Shown here: positions 10,030 to 19,115 of the stretch, piece after piece
Numbering within the stretch: position 1 is the first letter of the stretch
How the letters are laid out: each line of letters opens with the position of its first letter
Source: Paraoerskovia sediminicola
Lineage (GTDB): Bacteria; Actinomycetota; Actinomycetes; Actinomycetales; Cellulomonadaceae
Direction: 5' to 3'
Length of the DNA stretch: 64,000 bases
NCBI RefSeq assembly: GCF_030296575.1
Contig: NZ_AP027729.1
Span: 1,116,001 to 1,180,000, forward strand
The notes under the pieces: generated by a model
Told to the model about the DNA's origin: nothing
Database searches by the model: none
The model's input: the letters and a program-made list of their open reading frames with translations, nothing else
Program-made: the position numbers and the translations under genes

Positions 10030-12252
10030 TCAGCCCGCCGTCACCGCGACGAGCACGTCCCACGCCCCGAGCGCGACCCGCTCCCCCGCGGAGACCGACG
10101 CTCCTGCTGCCGGGACGTCGTCCGCCCCCGAGGTGTCGCCGTGACCCGGTCGGACGACGAGCTCGAGCCCGGCGGGCGCCGTCACCTCGACCCGGTCCCA
10201 TGACCAGTTGTGGACGACGTGGACGCGTCGGCCGTCGGCGGTCGTGGAGGTGCTGACCGTGACGCTCGCGGGCAGGTCCTGCCACCCGGCGAGCGGGGCC
10301 GGCGCCGCCCAGCCGACGACGGCGCGCGCGAGGTCGACGCCGGGCACGGTGCCGACGGTCGTGACGCGCCCCGCGCCGTGGACCCGCGTCGTGACGGCCG
10401 CGAACTCGCCGAGGTGCGGGTGGTCGTACCGGGCGAGGACCGTCGCTCCATGCTCCCCGGCCCCGCCCGCCCCGCCGGCGTCCGGGGACCCCGGGAGAAG
10501 ACAGTCGACCCAGGCCTCGGCGGTGGCGCCCGCCGGGACGTCGAGCCCGCGAGCGCCGTCCGGCGCCCCGTCCGCCCGCTCGCCGGGCGACACGACCCGC
10601 ACCGGCTCCAGGAGGTTGGTGAACTCCTCGTACCAGACGCCGGCGGCGCCGCTCAGCCGCGCGGGCTGGACGTCGGTGCGCGCACGCGCCTCGTGGTCGG
10701 CGTACCCGGTGCGGGGGCCGAGCACGAGGTGCCCGCCGGCCTCCGCGTAGGCGAGCAGCCAGTCGAGCTGGGCGTCCGTCGCCGTGTAGAGCGCCGCCGC
10801 GACGAGCACGGGGAGCCGCGCGGCGACGTCCGCGGGCGAGTCGTCGAACAGCGCTGCCGGGCGCACGACGCGGGCCTGGAGCCCGGCGTCGAACGCCCCG
10901 CGGTAGAACGCCGAGACGACCCGGGGGTACGTGTTGGTGTCCGCCGTGCCGTCGTCGCGCGTCAGCGACGGCTGCGCCGCGAGCGCCCACCGTGCCTCGG
11001 ACGAGTAGACGATCCCGACGTCGGCGTCAGGTCGGGCCGAGGCCAGCAGCGGCCCGGCGGTCCCGAGCTCCGCACCGATCTGGGCGAGCTCGCGGTAGGT
11101 GCGGCCCGGTCGGCCGTTGTGGGGGACGACGCCGCCCCAGTAGGTCTCGGTGCCGTAGTGGAGCGTGTGCCAGTGCCAGTACTCGACCATGCGGGCGCCG
11201 CGGGCCACGAGGGCCCACGCGGCCTGTCGCCACTGCCCGCGATAGGCGGGGAAGTTGTTCTCGGGCCCGCCGATCGCCTGCGCGTTGGTCTCGGTGACGA
11301 GGAAGGGCGCGTCCTTGCTGGAGAACATCATGTCGGCCGCCTGGAACAGCGCCCAGGTCCCCCGCACCGTCCACGCCTGGGGTGCGCCGGCGACGCCCGG
11401 GTGCTCGAGGGCGTCCTGCATGCCGAAGTACGCGTTGCCGCTGGTGACGTCGAGCGCCCGCGACAGCTCGACGTCCTCCAGCGCCGGGCGGTCGTAGGCG
11501 ATGCAGGTCGTGACGGCCTGGTCGTCACGGGCGAGGGCCCGCACCGCGTCGGCCTGCCACGCGATCATCTCGGTCGTGAGGCCGGCCTGGAAGCGCCGCC
11601 ACGCGAGGTCGTACTGGGGCTGGGCGTTGCCGTCGGGCGTCCAGAGGTCGGCCCACGTCGAGAGGCGGTGCGACCAGTACACGAGGCCCCACTCGCGGTT
11701 GAGGGTCTCGACGTCGCCGTACTCGGCGCGCAGGTGGTCCACGAACCGCTGGAAGATCCCGTGGTTGTGGAGCAGGTGAAGGCCGGGCTCGTTGTCGACC
11801 TGCCATCCCACGACGGCCGGGTGGTCGCGGTACCGCTCGACGATCTTGCGCAGCACCCGCTCGGCGTGGAACCGGAACACCGGGTGCGTGAAGTCGGCCT
11901 CCTGGCGCGCGCCCCAGCCCATCCGCCGACCGGTCGCGTCCTCGCCCGCGACCTCCGGGTACCGCCGCACCATCCACGGCGGCAAGGCGTAGGTCGGCGT
12001 GCCGAGGACGACGTCGATGCCCTGCTCGTGCGCGCCGTCCAGGACGGGCTGCAACCAGTCGAGGTCGAACCTGCCCTCCTCGGGCTCCCACGTCGTCCAC
12101 ACCGACTCGCCGACGCGGATCACCGTGAAGCCGGCGGCGGCCATCTGGTCGAGGTCCTGGGCGAGCCGCTCGGGCCGCGGGTCCTCCCCGGGCCGGTGGT
12201 ACTCGTGGTAGTAGGCCGCGCCGAAGCGCACGCGGTCGTCGGTGAGGGACAT
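10030..12252 (-). CDS. GH42 beta-galactosidase, paralog 2
   Basis: Intact 740-residue family 42 enzyme with no signal peptide. The start reads FGAAYYHEYHRPGEDPRPERL. The acid/base is E155 in WQVDNEPGLH and the nucleophile E322 in FLVTETNAQ. The Cys cluster seen in the neighbouring paralog is absent, and the two proteins are clearly diverged (YYHEY against DYNPEQ), so they probably differ in linkage or chain length preference. The C-terminal beta domain ends in a typical WSWDRVEV sheet. It lies 76 bases after the ABC permease stop and 71 bases before paralog 1, consistent with one transcript. Confidence 0.92.
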   Translation of the reverse strand: MSLTDDRVRFGAAYYHEYHRPGEDPRPERLAQDLDQMAAAGFTVIRVGESVWTTWEPEEGRFDLDWLQPVLDGAHEQGIDVVLGTPTYALPPWMVRRYPEVAGEDATGRRMGWGARQEADFTHPVFRFHAERVLRKIVERYRDHPAVVGWQVDNEPGLHLLHNHGIFQRFVDHLRAEYGDVETLNREWGLVYWSHRLSTWADLWTPDGNAQPQYDLAWRRFQAGLTTEMIAWQADAVRALARDDQAVTTCIAYDRPALEDVELSRALDVTSGNAYFGMQDALEHPGVAGAPQAWTVRGTWALFQAADMMFSSKDAPFLVTETNAQAIGGPENNFPAYRGQWRQAAWALVARGARMVEYWHWHTLHYGTETYWGGVVPHNGRPGRTYRELAQIGAELGTAGPLLASARPDADVGIVYSSEARWALAAQPSLTRDDGTADTNTYPRVVSAFYRGAFDAGLQARVVRPAALFDDSPADVAARLPVLVAAALYTATDAQLDWLLAYAEAGGHLVLGPRTGYADHEARARTDVQPARLSGAAGVWYEEFTNLLEPVRVVSPGERADGAPDGARGLDVPAGATAEAWVDCLLPGSPDAGGAGGAGEHGATVLARYDHPHLGEFAAVTTRVHGAGRVTTVGTVPGVDLARAVVGWAAPAPLAGWQDLPASVTVSTSTTADGRRVHVVHNWSWDRVEVTAPAGLELVVRPGHGDTSGADDVPAAGASVSAGERVALGAWDVLVAVTAG

Positions 12253-12328
12253 GGGTGGGGCTCCTGCTCTGGGATGGTCGAGACGATCGTCGGACGGCGG
12301 CGCGCCCGTCCTGGAGGGCGGCTGGCGG

Positions 12329-13291
12329 TCAGCCCTTCACCCCGCCCGTGGCGAGGCCGGACTGCCAGTACCGCTGGAGGAAGAGGAACGCGACCACGAG
12401 CGGGATGATCGAGATGAACGACCCGGTGATGACGCTCGAGAACAGGGGCGACGAGCCCGAGCCGCCGGCGGCGGCGCCCTGCCACTGTGCGAGGCCCACC
12501 GTCAGCGGGTAGAGCTCCGGGCTGTTCAGCATGATCAGCGGCAGGAAGTAGTTGTTCCACGTGGCCACGAGCTGGAAGAGGAGCACGGTCACCAGACCGG
12601 GGACGAGGAGCCTGGCGGAGACCTGGAAGAGGATCCGCAGCTCGCCGGCGCCGTCCACCCGCCCCGCCTCGATGAGGGTGTCGTCGACCGCACCCGCGGC
12701 ATAGACCCGCATGAGGTAGACGCCGAACGGGCTGACGAGCGACGGCAGGATGATCGCCCACGGCGTGTTCGTCAGGTTCGCGTTCGCGAACAGCAGGTAG
12801 GTGGGGATCGCGAGGGCCGTCATCGGGATCATCACGGCGCCGAGCACCACGCTGAACAGCGCGTCCCCGCCGGGGAACCGGTACTTGGCGAAGGCGTAGC
12901 CGGCCGCGGTCGCCAGGAGCGCGGCGCCGACCGCGCTGACCACCGAGTAGACGACTGAGTTGCGCATCCACAGCGCGAAGACGCCGTCCTGGGTCGTGAA
13001 GACCGCCTTGACGTTCTCGACGAAGCTGTTGGAGTCCGCGAACCAGAGGCCGAAGGTGCTGAACAGGTCGGCGTTGGACTTGGTCGAGGCGATCGCGACC
13101 CAGTACAGCGGGAGCAGGAAGTACGCGAGGGCGCAGAGCATCAGCACCGTCACGAGGACGTTGCGCCGTGGCTTGTCGCTCGAGTGCCGGCGGGACCGCG
13201 GCGTCCGCTGAGAACCTGCGCCGCCACGAGGCGGTGCCGACGAGGCGTCGGTCCGGTCGGGCGTCGTGCCGACCTGTGCTGGGGCGTTCAT
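12329..13291 (-). CDS. Sugar ABC transporter permease, MalG type
   Basis: CUT1-family inner-membrane permease of 320 residues with six predicted helices. The EAA loop reads EAGRVDGAGELRILFQV, the cytoplasmic contact for the ATPase, and the C terminus ends in QRYWQSGLATGGVKG, typical of MalG-like proteins. A basic, low-complexity N terminus precedes TM1. The ATG at 13289-13291 overlaps the stop of the MalF-type gene. As in most actinobacterial CUT1 systems, no ATPase is encoded here, so a shared MsmK-type ATPase elsewhere is expected. Confidence 0.92.
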   Translation of the reverse strand: MNAPAQVGTTPDRTDASSAPPRGGAGSQRTPRSRRHSSDKPRRNVLVTVLMLCALAYFLLPLYWVAIASTKSNADLFSTFGLWFADSNSFVENVKAVFTTQDGVFALWMRNSVVYSVVSAVGAALLATAAGYAFAKYRFPGGDALFSVVLGAVMIPMTALAIPTYLLFANANLTNTPWAIILPSLVSPFGVYLMRVYAAGAVDDTLIEAGRVDGAGELRILFQVSARLLVPGLVTVLLFQLVATWNNYFLPLIMLNSPELYPLTVGLAQWQGAAAGGSGSSPLFSSVITGSFISIIPLVVAFLFLQRYWQSGLATGGVKG

Positions 13292-14232
13292 GCTGCACGC
13301 TCCTTTCGCTGGGCCGAGAGCTGCACCACGTAGGAGACGACCATGATCACGAACCCGAGCAGGAACGCGATGGCGGCGGCGTAGTTCACGTCCCGGTTGA
13401 TGAAGGCGAGGTTGTAGGCGTAGAGGTTCGGCGTGTAGTCGACGCCGATGACGTTCGGCGCGAGCGACCTCAGGAGGTTCGGCTCGTTGAAGAGCTGGAA
13501 CGTCCCGATCACGGAGAAGATCAGCGTCAGGATCAGCGCGGGGCGGATCGACGGGATCTTGATGCTCCACGCGGTCCGGACCTTGCCGGCGCCGTCGACG
13601 GCGGCGGCGTCGTAGAGCTCCGACGGGATCGACCGGAGGGCCGCGTACAGGATGATCATGTTGTAGCCGACGAACTCCCACGTGACCACGTTCATGATCG
13701 AGCCGAGCATCCACTCGTTGGAGAGGAAGTCCGGGGCGGGCAGGCCGAGCTTCTCCGCGATCTGCGCGGCGGGCCCGAAGTCGGGACCGTAGAGGTAGCC
13801 CCACATGAGGGCGGCCACGACGCCCGGGACCGCGTACGGAACGAAGATCCCGAGCCGCACGAAGCGCTGGGCGTACAGGATCCCCGCATCGAGCACGAGC
13901 GCGAAGACCAGGGCGAGGCCGAGCATGATCGGCACCTGGATGAGCAGGAACTTGACCATGCGCAGGACGCCGCCGAGGAACGACGGGTCCTGGAGCGCCC
14001 GCACGTAGTTCTCGAGGCCTACGAACGAGACCCCGCCGACGAGCCGGTCCTGGAACAGGCTCAGGTACCCGGCGTAGAACAGCGGGACGACGAGCATGAG
14101 GACGAAGATCACGAGGAACGGCGCGACCATCGAGTAGGCGGCGGCGTTCTGGCGCCGCTTCATGGGGGAGGCGCCGCGCTTGCGGGGCGCCTGGGTGGGT
14201 CTGCTGGGTACGGCGGTCGTCTTCGTCGACAT
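13288..14232 (-). CDS. Sugar ABC transporter permease, MalF type
   Basis: CUT1-family permease of 314 residues with about six helices. AYSMVAPFLVIFVLMLVVPLFYAGYLSLF-like TM1 follows a short basic tail. The EAA loop is DAAAVDGAGKVRTAWSIKIP, and the second half contains LFNEPNLLRSLAP, common in MalF homologues. It is the membrane partner of the MalG-type gene it overlaps by 4 bases, and of the lipoprotein encoded 69 bases upstream. Confidence 0.92.
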   Translation of the reverse strand: MSTKTTAVPSRPTQAPRKRGASPMKRRQNAAAYSMVAPFLVIFVLMLVVPLFYAGYLSLFQDRLVGGVSFVGLENYVRALQDPSFLGGVLRMVKFLLIQVPIMLGLALVFALVLDAGILYAQRFVRLGIFVPYAVPGVVAALMWGYLYGPDFGPAAQIAEKLGLPAPDFLSNEWMLGSIMNVVTWEFVGYNMIILYAALRSIPSELYDAAAVDGAGKVRTAWSIKIPSIRPALILTLIFSVIGTFQLFNEPNLLRSLAPNVIGVDYTPNLYAYNLAFINRDVNYAAAIAFLLGFVIMVVSYVVQLSAQRKERAA

Positions 14233-14301
14233 CTGTCCTCCGTCAGTTTCGGGTGGGCGGGCGCCGCCCCCGGGGTCGTGCCCCGGGGGCGACGGGCCGG
14301 C

Positions 14302-15711
14302 TCACTGCTCGACCGTGAACCCCTGCTGCTCGGCGTACGCGACCAGCGCGTCCTGCCAGGCCTGGAGCGCGGCGACGAGGTCCCCGCCCTCGGCGATGGC
14401 CTTGCCGACGGTCTCCTCGCCCTCCGAGTAGGCCAGGTCCATGAACGGCAGCCAAGCGAAGTCGGCGTCGACCCACGTCGAGTACTCCGCGAACTTGGCG
14501 TTGACCTTCTCACCGCCGTAGAACTCCGCCTCCTGGTCGACGAACGCCGGGTCCTCGAGCGTCTCGACGAGGGTCGGGAACAGGAACTGCTCGTTGGCGA
14601 GCCGCAGCGTCGACTCGGGGTCGTTGTTGATCCACAGCGCGAGCTGCGAGGCGGCGATGGGGTTCTCGGAGCTCGCCATCACGGCGTCCGACGAACCACC
14701 CCAGTTGGCCGAGATCTGCTGCCCCGACTCCCACTGCGGGATCGGGGCCGCACCCCAGTTCCCGGAGGTGTTGCCCGCGGTGCCCTGCAGGAACACCGGG
14801 CCCCACGCCGCCGCGGTCCAGCCGGCGTACTTGCCGTTGGCGAGCCCCTGGTACCAGGCGTCGTTGAAGTCGGGGTCGACCGCGATCGCGTCGTCGGCGA
14901 TGAGGTCGCCCCAGAACTGCGCGACCTGCGTCGCCTCGTCGGAGGTCACGTCGATCGTCACCGTCTCGCCGCCGTCCCAGCCGAACGGCCGGGCGCCGGC
15001 CTGCCACAGCAGCGCCGTGAACTGACCCATGTCGTTGCCCGGGAGGTCCGCCAGGTACGCGTCGGGGTTCGCCTCACGGAGGTCGCGCGCCGCCTGGCCG
15101 AACTCGTCCCAGGTCTCCGGCACGTCGATCCCGGCGTCTTCGAGGAGGTCGGTGCGGTAGAGCAGGCCCATGGGTCCGGAGTCCTGCGGGACGGCGAAGA
15201 CCTTGGAGCCGTCGGTCGACTTGATCTGCTCCCAGACCCACGGGACGTACTCGTCGCCCGTCCCCTCGGGCAGGTACGGGGTGAGGTCGAGCAGGTTGTC
15301 GCCGAGCGCGAACGACTGGATCATCTGGAACTCGACCTGTGCGACGTCAGGGGCACCCTGCCCGGCCTGGAGCGCGCTGCGGAGCTTCTTGTAGTGCTCC
15401 TGCCCCTGACCGACGTTGACGACCTCGACGTCGATCTCCGGGTACTCGGCCTCGAACATGTCGACCTGGTTCTGGATGTCGGGCACCCAGGTCCAGAACG
15501 TCAGCTTCGTCGGCGTCGACATCGCCTCGTCGATCTCCTCCTGCGAGACCAGCTCGGCGGTGGCCGCCTCGCCGTCTCCTCCGGAGCCGCCGGACGACGA
15601 GTCGTCGGTGTCGACGCTGCCGCTGCAGGCGGCGAGGGCGAGGGTGAGGACGGCGGCACCCGAGACGAGGGCTGCCCCTCGGCGGGAACGGTGGTGCGTG
15701 CGGTTCGACAT
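14302..15711 (-). CDS. Sugar ABC transporter substrate-binding lipoprotein
   Basis: Extracellular solute-binding protein of family 1, 469 residues. A signal peptide with twin-Arg-like basic start ends in the lipobox LAAC (C29), giving a lipid-anchored receptor, followed by a Ser/Gly/Asp linker. The body carries KLTFWTWVPD and ANGKYAGWTAAAWG, typical of maltose/oligosaccharide-binding proteins. ATG at 15709-15711 is preferred over the GTG two codons earlier, since GAAGGAG lies at proper spacing only for the ATG. The two downstream GH42 enzymes suggest a beta-galactoside or galacto-oligosaccharide ligand; this is inference from context. Confidence 0.93.
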   Translation of the reverse strand: MSNRTHHRSRRGAALVSGAAVLTLALAACSGSVDTDDSSSGGSGGDGEAATAELVSQEEIDEAMSTPTKLTFWTWVPDIQNQVDMFEAEYPEIDVEVVNVGQGQEHYKKLRSALQAGQGAPDVAQVEFQMIQSFALGDNLLDLTPYLPEGTGDEYVPWVWEQIKSTDGSKVFAVPQDSGPMGLLYRTDLLEDAGIDVPETWDEFGQAARDLREANPDAYLADLPGNDMGQFTALLWQAGARPFGWDGGETVTIDVTSDEATQVAQFWGDLIADDAIAVDPDFNDAWYQGLANGKYAGWTAAAWGPVFLQGTAGNTSGNWGAAPIPQWESGQQISANWGGSSDAVMASSENPIAASQLALWINNDPESTLRLANEQFLFPTLVETLEDPAFVDQEAEFYGGEKVNAKFAEYSTWVDADFAWLPFMDLAYSEGEETVGKAIAEGGDLVAALQAWQDALVAYAEQQGFTVEQ

Positions 15712-15780
15712 GCTCACTCCTTCGTGATGTGTCCCACGCCCGGGTCTCCGGTGCGCGGCCGTGCTGGTCCTGCGAGGGCG

Positions 15781-16839
15781 TCAGATGCCCCGGGGTGGTG
15801 GAGGTGCGGTGGTCTCCCGCTCGACGAGGGAGATCGGATAGCTCTCGGTGATGTCCTGCCGGCGCGGCGTCTCGATCGCCTCGACCAGGCGTGCGACGCC
15901 GTGCCCCGCCATGCCGACGAAGTCCTGGCGGACCGTCGTCAGCGCGCGGGCGAGGTAGGCGGCCTCGGGGATGTCGTCGAAGCCGACGACGCTCACGTCC
16001 TCGGGCACGCGGCGGCCCGCCTCGGCGAGCGCCCGCATGACGCCGATGCCCATCTGGTCGTTGGCCGAGAAGATCGCGGTGACCGTCGGGTCGGCGGCGA
16101 GCTCGGCGCCGACGGCGTGGCCCGAGCGCGAGGTCCAGTCGCCGTAGCGGACGTCGGGGACCTCCCGGCCGGCGGCGACGAGCGTGTCGCGCCAGCCGAT
16201 GGTGCGCAGAGCCGCCGAACGGAACGTGGACGGCCCGGCGACGTGGTGCACGGTGCGGTGGCCCAGGTCGAGCAGGTGCTGGGTCGCGATGCGGCCACCG
16301 CTGGGCTGGTCGGCGTCGAGCGCGATCTCGGAGGTCGAGATCCCGTAGTGACCGGAGAGGCTCAGCACGGGCCGGTCCCCGACGAGGTCGGTCGGGAGCG
16401 TGAACGACCCGACCGGCTCGTTGATGACGATGCCGTCGACGCCCTGGTCGACGAGGTCGGCGAGGGCGGCGCTGATCAGCGACTCGTCCTCCTCGATCGT
16501 GTTGACCACCAGCAGCGAGTACCCGGCTCGGCGCACCGCGACCTCCGTGCCGACCATGAGGGCAGACGGCCCGTAGTCGGTGGTCCCGACCGAGAGGAGC
16601 CCGATGGTGCGCGTCCTCCCGAGCACGAGGTTCCGGGCGGCGCGGTTGGGGCGGTAGCCGAGCGTCGCGATCACCTCGCGGACGCGCTCCTGCACCGCGG
16701 CGCTCACGTGCGGGTCGCCGTTGACGACGCGGGAGACGGTCTTCTGCGAGACGCCGGCAGCCCGGGCCACGTCCATGGCGACGACCCCGCGGTCGCTCCT
16801 GGTCGCAGTCCGCGTGGACTCCGCTTTGTTTGCGCTCAC
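15781..16839 (-). CDS. LacI family transcriptional regulator of the GH42 locus
   Basis: A 352-residue LacI-family repressor. The N-terminal helix-turn-helix reads VARAAGVSQKTVSRVVNGDPHVS (about 24-46), and the hinge helix YRPNRAARNLVLGRTRTIGLL carries the minor-groove hinge. A periplasmic-binding-type effector domain follows, with FSANDQMGIGVMRAL and SVVGFDDIPEA. The GTG start has an AGGATC ribosome site. It is the first gene of a minus-strand run into the ABC importer and both GH42 genes, and is divergent from an SDR/dehydratase pair. Two identical palindromes upstream (see 16872-16908) are its likely operators, so it probably controls both arms and itself. Confidence 0.93.
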   Translation of the reverse strand: MSANKAESTRTATRSDRGVVAMDVARAAGVSQKTVSRVVNGDPHVSAAVQERVREVIATLGYRPNRAARNLVLGRTRTIGLLSVGTTDYGPSALMVGTEVAVRRAGYSLLVVNTIEEDESLISAALADLVDQGVDGIVINEPVGSFTLPTDLVGDRPVLSLSGHYGISTSEIALDADQPSGGRIATQHLLDLGHRTVHHVAGPSTFRSAALRTIGWRDTLVAAGREVPDVRYGDWTSRSGHAVGAELAADPTVTAIFSANDQMGIGVMRALAEAGRRVPEDVSVVGFDDIPEAAYLARALTTVRQDFVGMAGHGVARLVEAIETPRRQDITESYPISLVERETTAPPPPRGI

Positions 16840-16871
16840 ATCTGATCCTGTCTGTCGACTCCGTCGTCGTA

Positions 16872-16908
16872 TGACTACGTAGTCAAGACCAGCCTGACTA
16901 CGTAGTCA
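16872..16908. promoter_or_regulatory. Twin LacI-type operator palindromes
   Basis: TGACTACGTAGTCA occurs twice (16872-16885 and 16895-16908) as a perfect 14-bp palindrome with a central CG, the hallmark of LacI-family sites. The centres are 23 bp apart, about two helical turns, so two dimers could bind the same face. They lie in the divergent promoter between the lacI-type gene and the SDR gene. Confidence 0.8.
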
Positions 16909-16956
16909 ACCGGTGCGACATCACGATTCGGTCACGAGCGCGCCTAGGGTGGCCTC

Positions 16957-17823
16957 ATGACCCGCGTCCTCGTGACCGGCGCCGACGGCGGCATCGGCCG
17001 CGAGACCGTGCGCCTCCTGACCTCCGACAGCCACTCGGTCACCGGGCTCGTGCTCGAGCCGAGGTCGCCGTCCGCACCGCCCTCGCTCGCCGACCGCACC
17101 GTCGTCGGGGACTGCACCGACCCGCAGGTCGTCGCCGACGCGATCGAGGGGGCGGACGCCGTCGTCCATCTCGCCGCGATACCGCACCCCACGCTCGGGA
17201 CGCCGTTCGAGGTCTACCGGACCAACGTCCTCGCGACGTTCGCCGTGCTCTGCGTCGCCGGGGAGCGCGGCGTCCCGCGGGTCGTCGTCGCCAGCAGCAT
17301 CAACGCGCTGGGCCGCACGCTCAACCCGCACCGCCCACCACCGCCGTGGTTCCCGCTCGACGAGACGCAGCCACCCGACGCCGCGGACGCGTACTCGCTC
17401 TCGAAGCGCTCCGGGGAGGACGCCGCGCAGATGGCGGCGCGGCGCTGGGGCATGACCGTGGTCTCGCTGAGGTTCCCGTTCGTGGCGACCGGCGACCGAC
17501 TGCGGGACGTGCTCGCGCGGGTGCGCGCCGACCCGTCCGCCCAGGCGGCCGAGGGGTGGGCCTACCTCGACGGGCGGGACGCGGCGCGCGCGATCGAGGC
17601 GGCGCTGACCGCGCCGCTGACGGGCGCCCACGTCGTCGGCCTCTCCGCCCGCGACACCTTGCTCGACTCCCCCACCGCCGACGCGCTGGCGACGTACCTG
17701 CCCGACGTCCCGCTGCGCCGTCCGATCCCCGGGAACGCGACGGCGATCGACACGAGCCGGGCGCAGGCGCTGCTGGGGTTCCGCCCCAGGTACTCGATCC
17801 ACGACGAACGGAGCACCCCGTGA
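16957..17823 (+). CDS. NAD(P)-dependent epimerase/dehydrogenase, possibly uronate dehydrogenase-like
   Basis: Extended short-chain dehydrogenase of 288 residues. The nucleotide-binding VTGADGGIGRETVRLL is at the N terminus, followed by DAVVHLAA, the active-site VASSINALG and YSLSKRSGE with the YxxxK pair. Size and layout resemble hexuronate dehydrogenases and sugar-nucleotide epimerases. A sugar-acid dehydratase gene overlaps its end (GTGA), which favours oxidation of a sugar or uronic acid to a lactone; this is inference. It is divergent from the LacI gene and shares its twin operator. Confidence 0.85.
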   Translation: MTRVLVTGADGGIGRETVRLLTSDSHSVTGLVLEPRSPSAPPSLADRTVVGDCTDPQVVADAIEGADAVVHLAAIPHPTLGTPFEVYRTNVLATFAVLCVAGERGVPRVVVASSINALGRTLNPHRPPPPWFPLDETQPPDAADAYSLSKRSGEDAAQMAARRWGMTVVSLRFPFVATGDRLRDVLARVRADPSAQAAEGWAYLDGRDAARAIEAALTAPLTGAHVVGLSARDTLLDSPTADALATYLPDVPLRRPIPGNATAIDTSRAQALLGFRPRYSIHDERSTP

Positions 17824-19102
17824 ACGCCACCTCCCCCGCCGACCCCGCCGACCCGGCCTTCGCGGCCCCCTGGCCGGCGCGCGACGGCACGCGGATCACG
17901 GGCGTCCGCGCGATCGTCACGGCCCCTGGCGGCATCGCGCTCGTCGTGGTGCGCGTCGACACGAACGTCCCGGGCCTGTACGGCCTCGGCTGCGCGACGT
18001 ACACGCAGCGCTGGCACTCCGTCGTCGAGTACGTCGAGCGCAACCTCGAGCGCCTCGTCGTGGGCCGCTACCCGGGCGACATCGGCGACCTGTTGCGCCT
18101 GGCCCGGTTCGCCCCGTACTGGCGCGAGGGGCCGGTCGGCAACAACGCGATCTCCGGTCTCGACATGGCGCTGTGGGACATCGCGGGCAAGCGCGCCGGG
18201 ATGCCGGTCCACGAGCTCATGGGCGGCAAGGTCCGCGACGCCGCGGACACCTACCTCCACGCCGGCGGCCGGACGATCGAGGCGACCCTCGACCACGCGC
18301 GCGAACTCATGGCCGCGGGCCAGCGGCACGTCCGCCTCCAGACCGGCCAGACCGGCAGAGGCCACTACGGCACGCCTGCCGACCCCGAGCCCGGCTACCC
18401 CGGGGCGCCGTACCCGCACGGCTGGCGGGTCGAGGAGTACCTGCGCCGCACGCCGGAGCTGTTCGCCCGGGCCCGCGAGGAGCTCGGTGACGACATCGAG
18501 CTGGTCCACGACGCCCACTCGCGCCTGACCCCGAAGCAGGCGGTGGTCCTCGCGCGGTCGCTCGAGCCGTACCGGCTGTTCTTCCTCGAGGACGTCCTCG
18601 CACCCGAGCACTGGGACCGCCTGCCCGAGGTCCGCGCCGCGTCGCCCGTCCCGATCGCGGTCGGCGAGCTCGCGACCTCGACGACGGACGCGGCGCGGCT
18701 CGTGCTGAGCGGCGGGGTCGACCTGATCCGCTGCCACATCAGCGCGATCGGGGGCTGACGGCGGCCCGACAGGTCGCGGTCGCCGCCGAGCTCACCGGGG
18801 TCCGGACGGCGTGGCACGCCCCCGGCGACACCTCACCGGTCGCGGCGGCGGCGAACGTCGCGCTCGACGTGACCTCGACGGCGTTCGGGGTGCAGGAGGG
18901 CCACGTCTACCCGGAGCCGGTGCACGAGGTCTTCCCGGGGACCCTGCGGATCATCGACGGCTGGCTGCGGCCCAACGACGCGCCGGGCTGGGGCATCGAC
19001 CTCGACGAGGCCGCGGCGGCGCGGTTCCCTGCCGAGCTCGCGTTCCACGACGCCTGGGCCGCGGGCGTGCGTGGGCCGGACGGCGGCCTGATCGCCCCGT
19101 AG
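17820..19102 (+). CDS. Enolase-superfamily sugar-acid dehydratase, mannonate dehydratase (ManD/RspA) type (one frame break)
   Basis: About 427 residues in the mandelate racemase/muconate-lactonising fold. The capping domain reads VGNNAISGLDMALWDIAGKRAG, close to ManD/RspA proteins. Metal-ligand positions are seen as Asp in LVHDAHSRL, Glu in FFLEDVLAPE and Glu in AVGELATS, and a catalytic His stretch is TAWHAPGDTSPV. ManD enzymes dehydrate D-mannonate to 2-keto-3-deoxy-D-gluconate; related proteins use D-gluconate or are inactive. The frame breaks at the G run 18750-18754; one added G restores SAIGGLTAARQVAVAAELTG. The GTG start overlaps the SDR stop, so the two are coupled. Confidence 0.88.
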
Positions 19103-19115
19103 CGGTCCGGGCCCT

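Noticed and set aside
15715..15717. GTG two codons upstream as start of the sugar-binding lipoprotein
   Set aside because: The GAAGGAG ribosome site runs directly into this codon, while the ATG at 15709-15711 has normal spacing.
13168..16845. 1225-codon plus-strand open frame opposite the permease, lipoprotein and LacI genes
   Set aside because: Composition is Arg/Asp/Val/Gly-rich and it matches no family. It is the antisense image of well-supported minus-strand genes.
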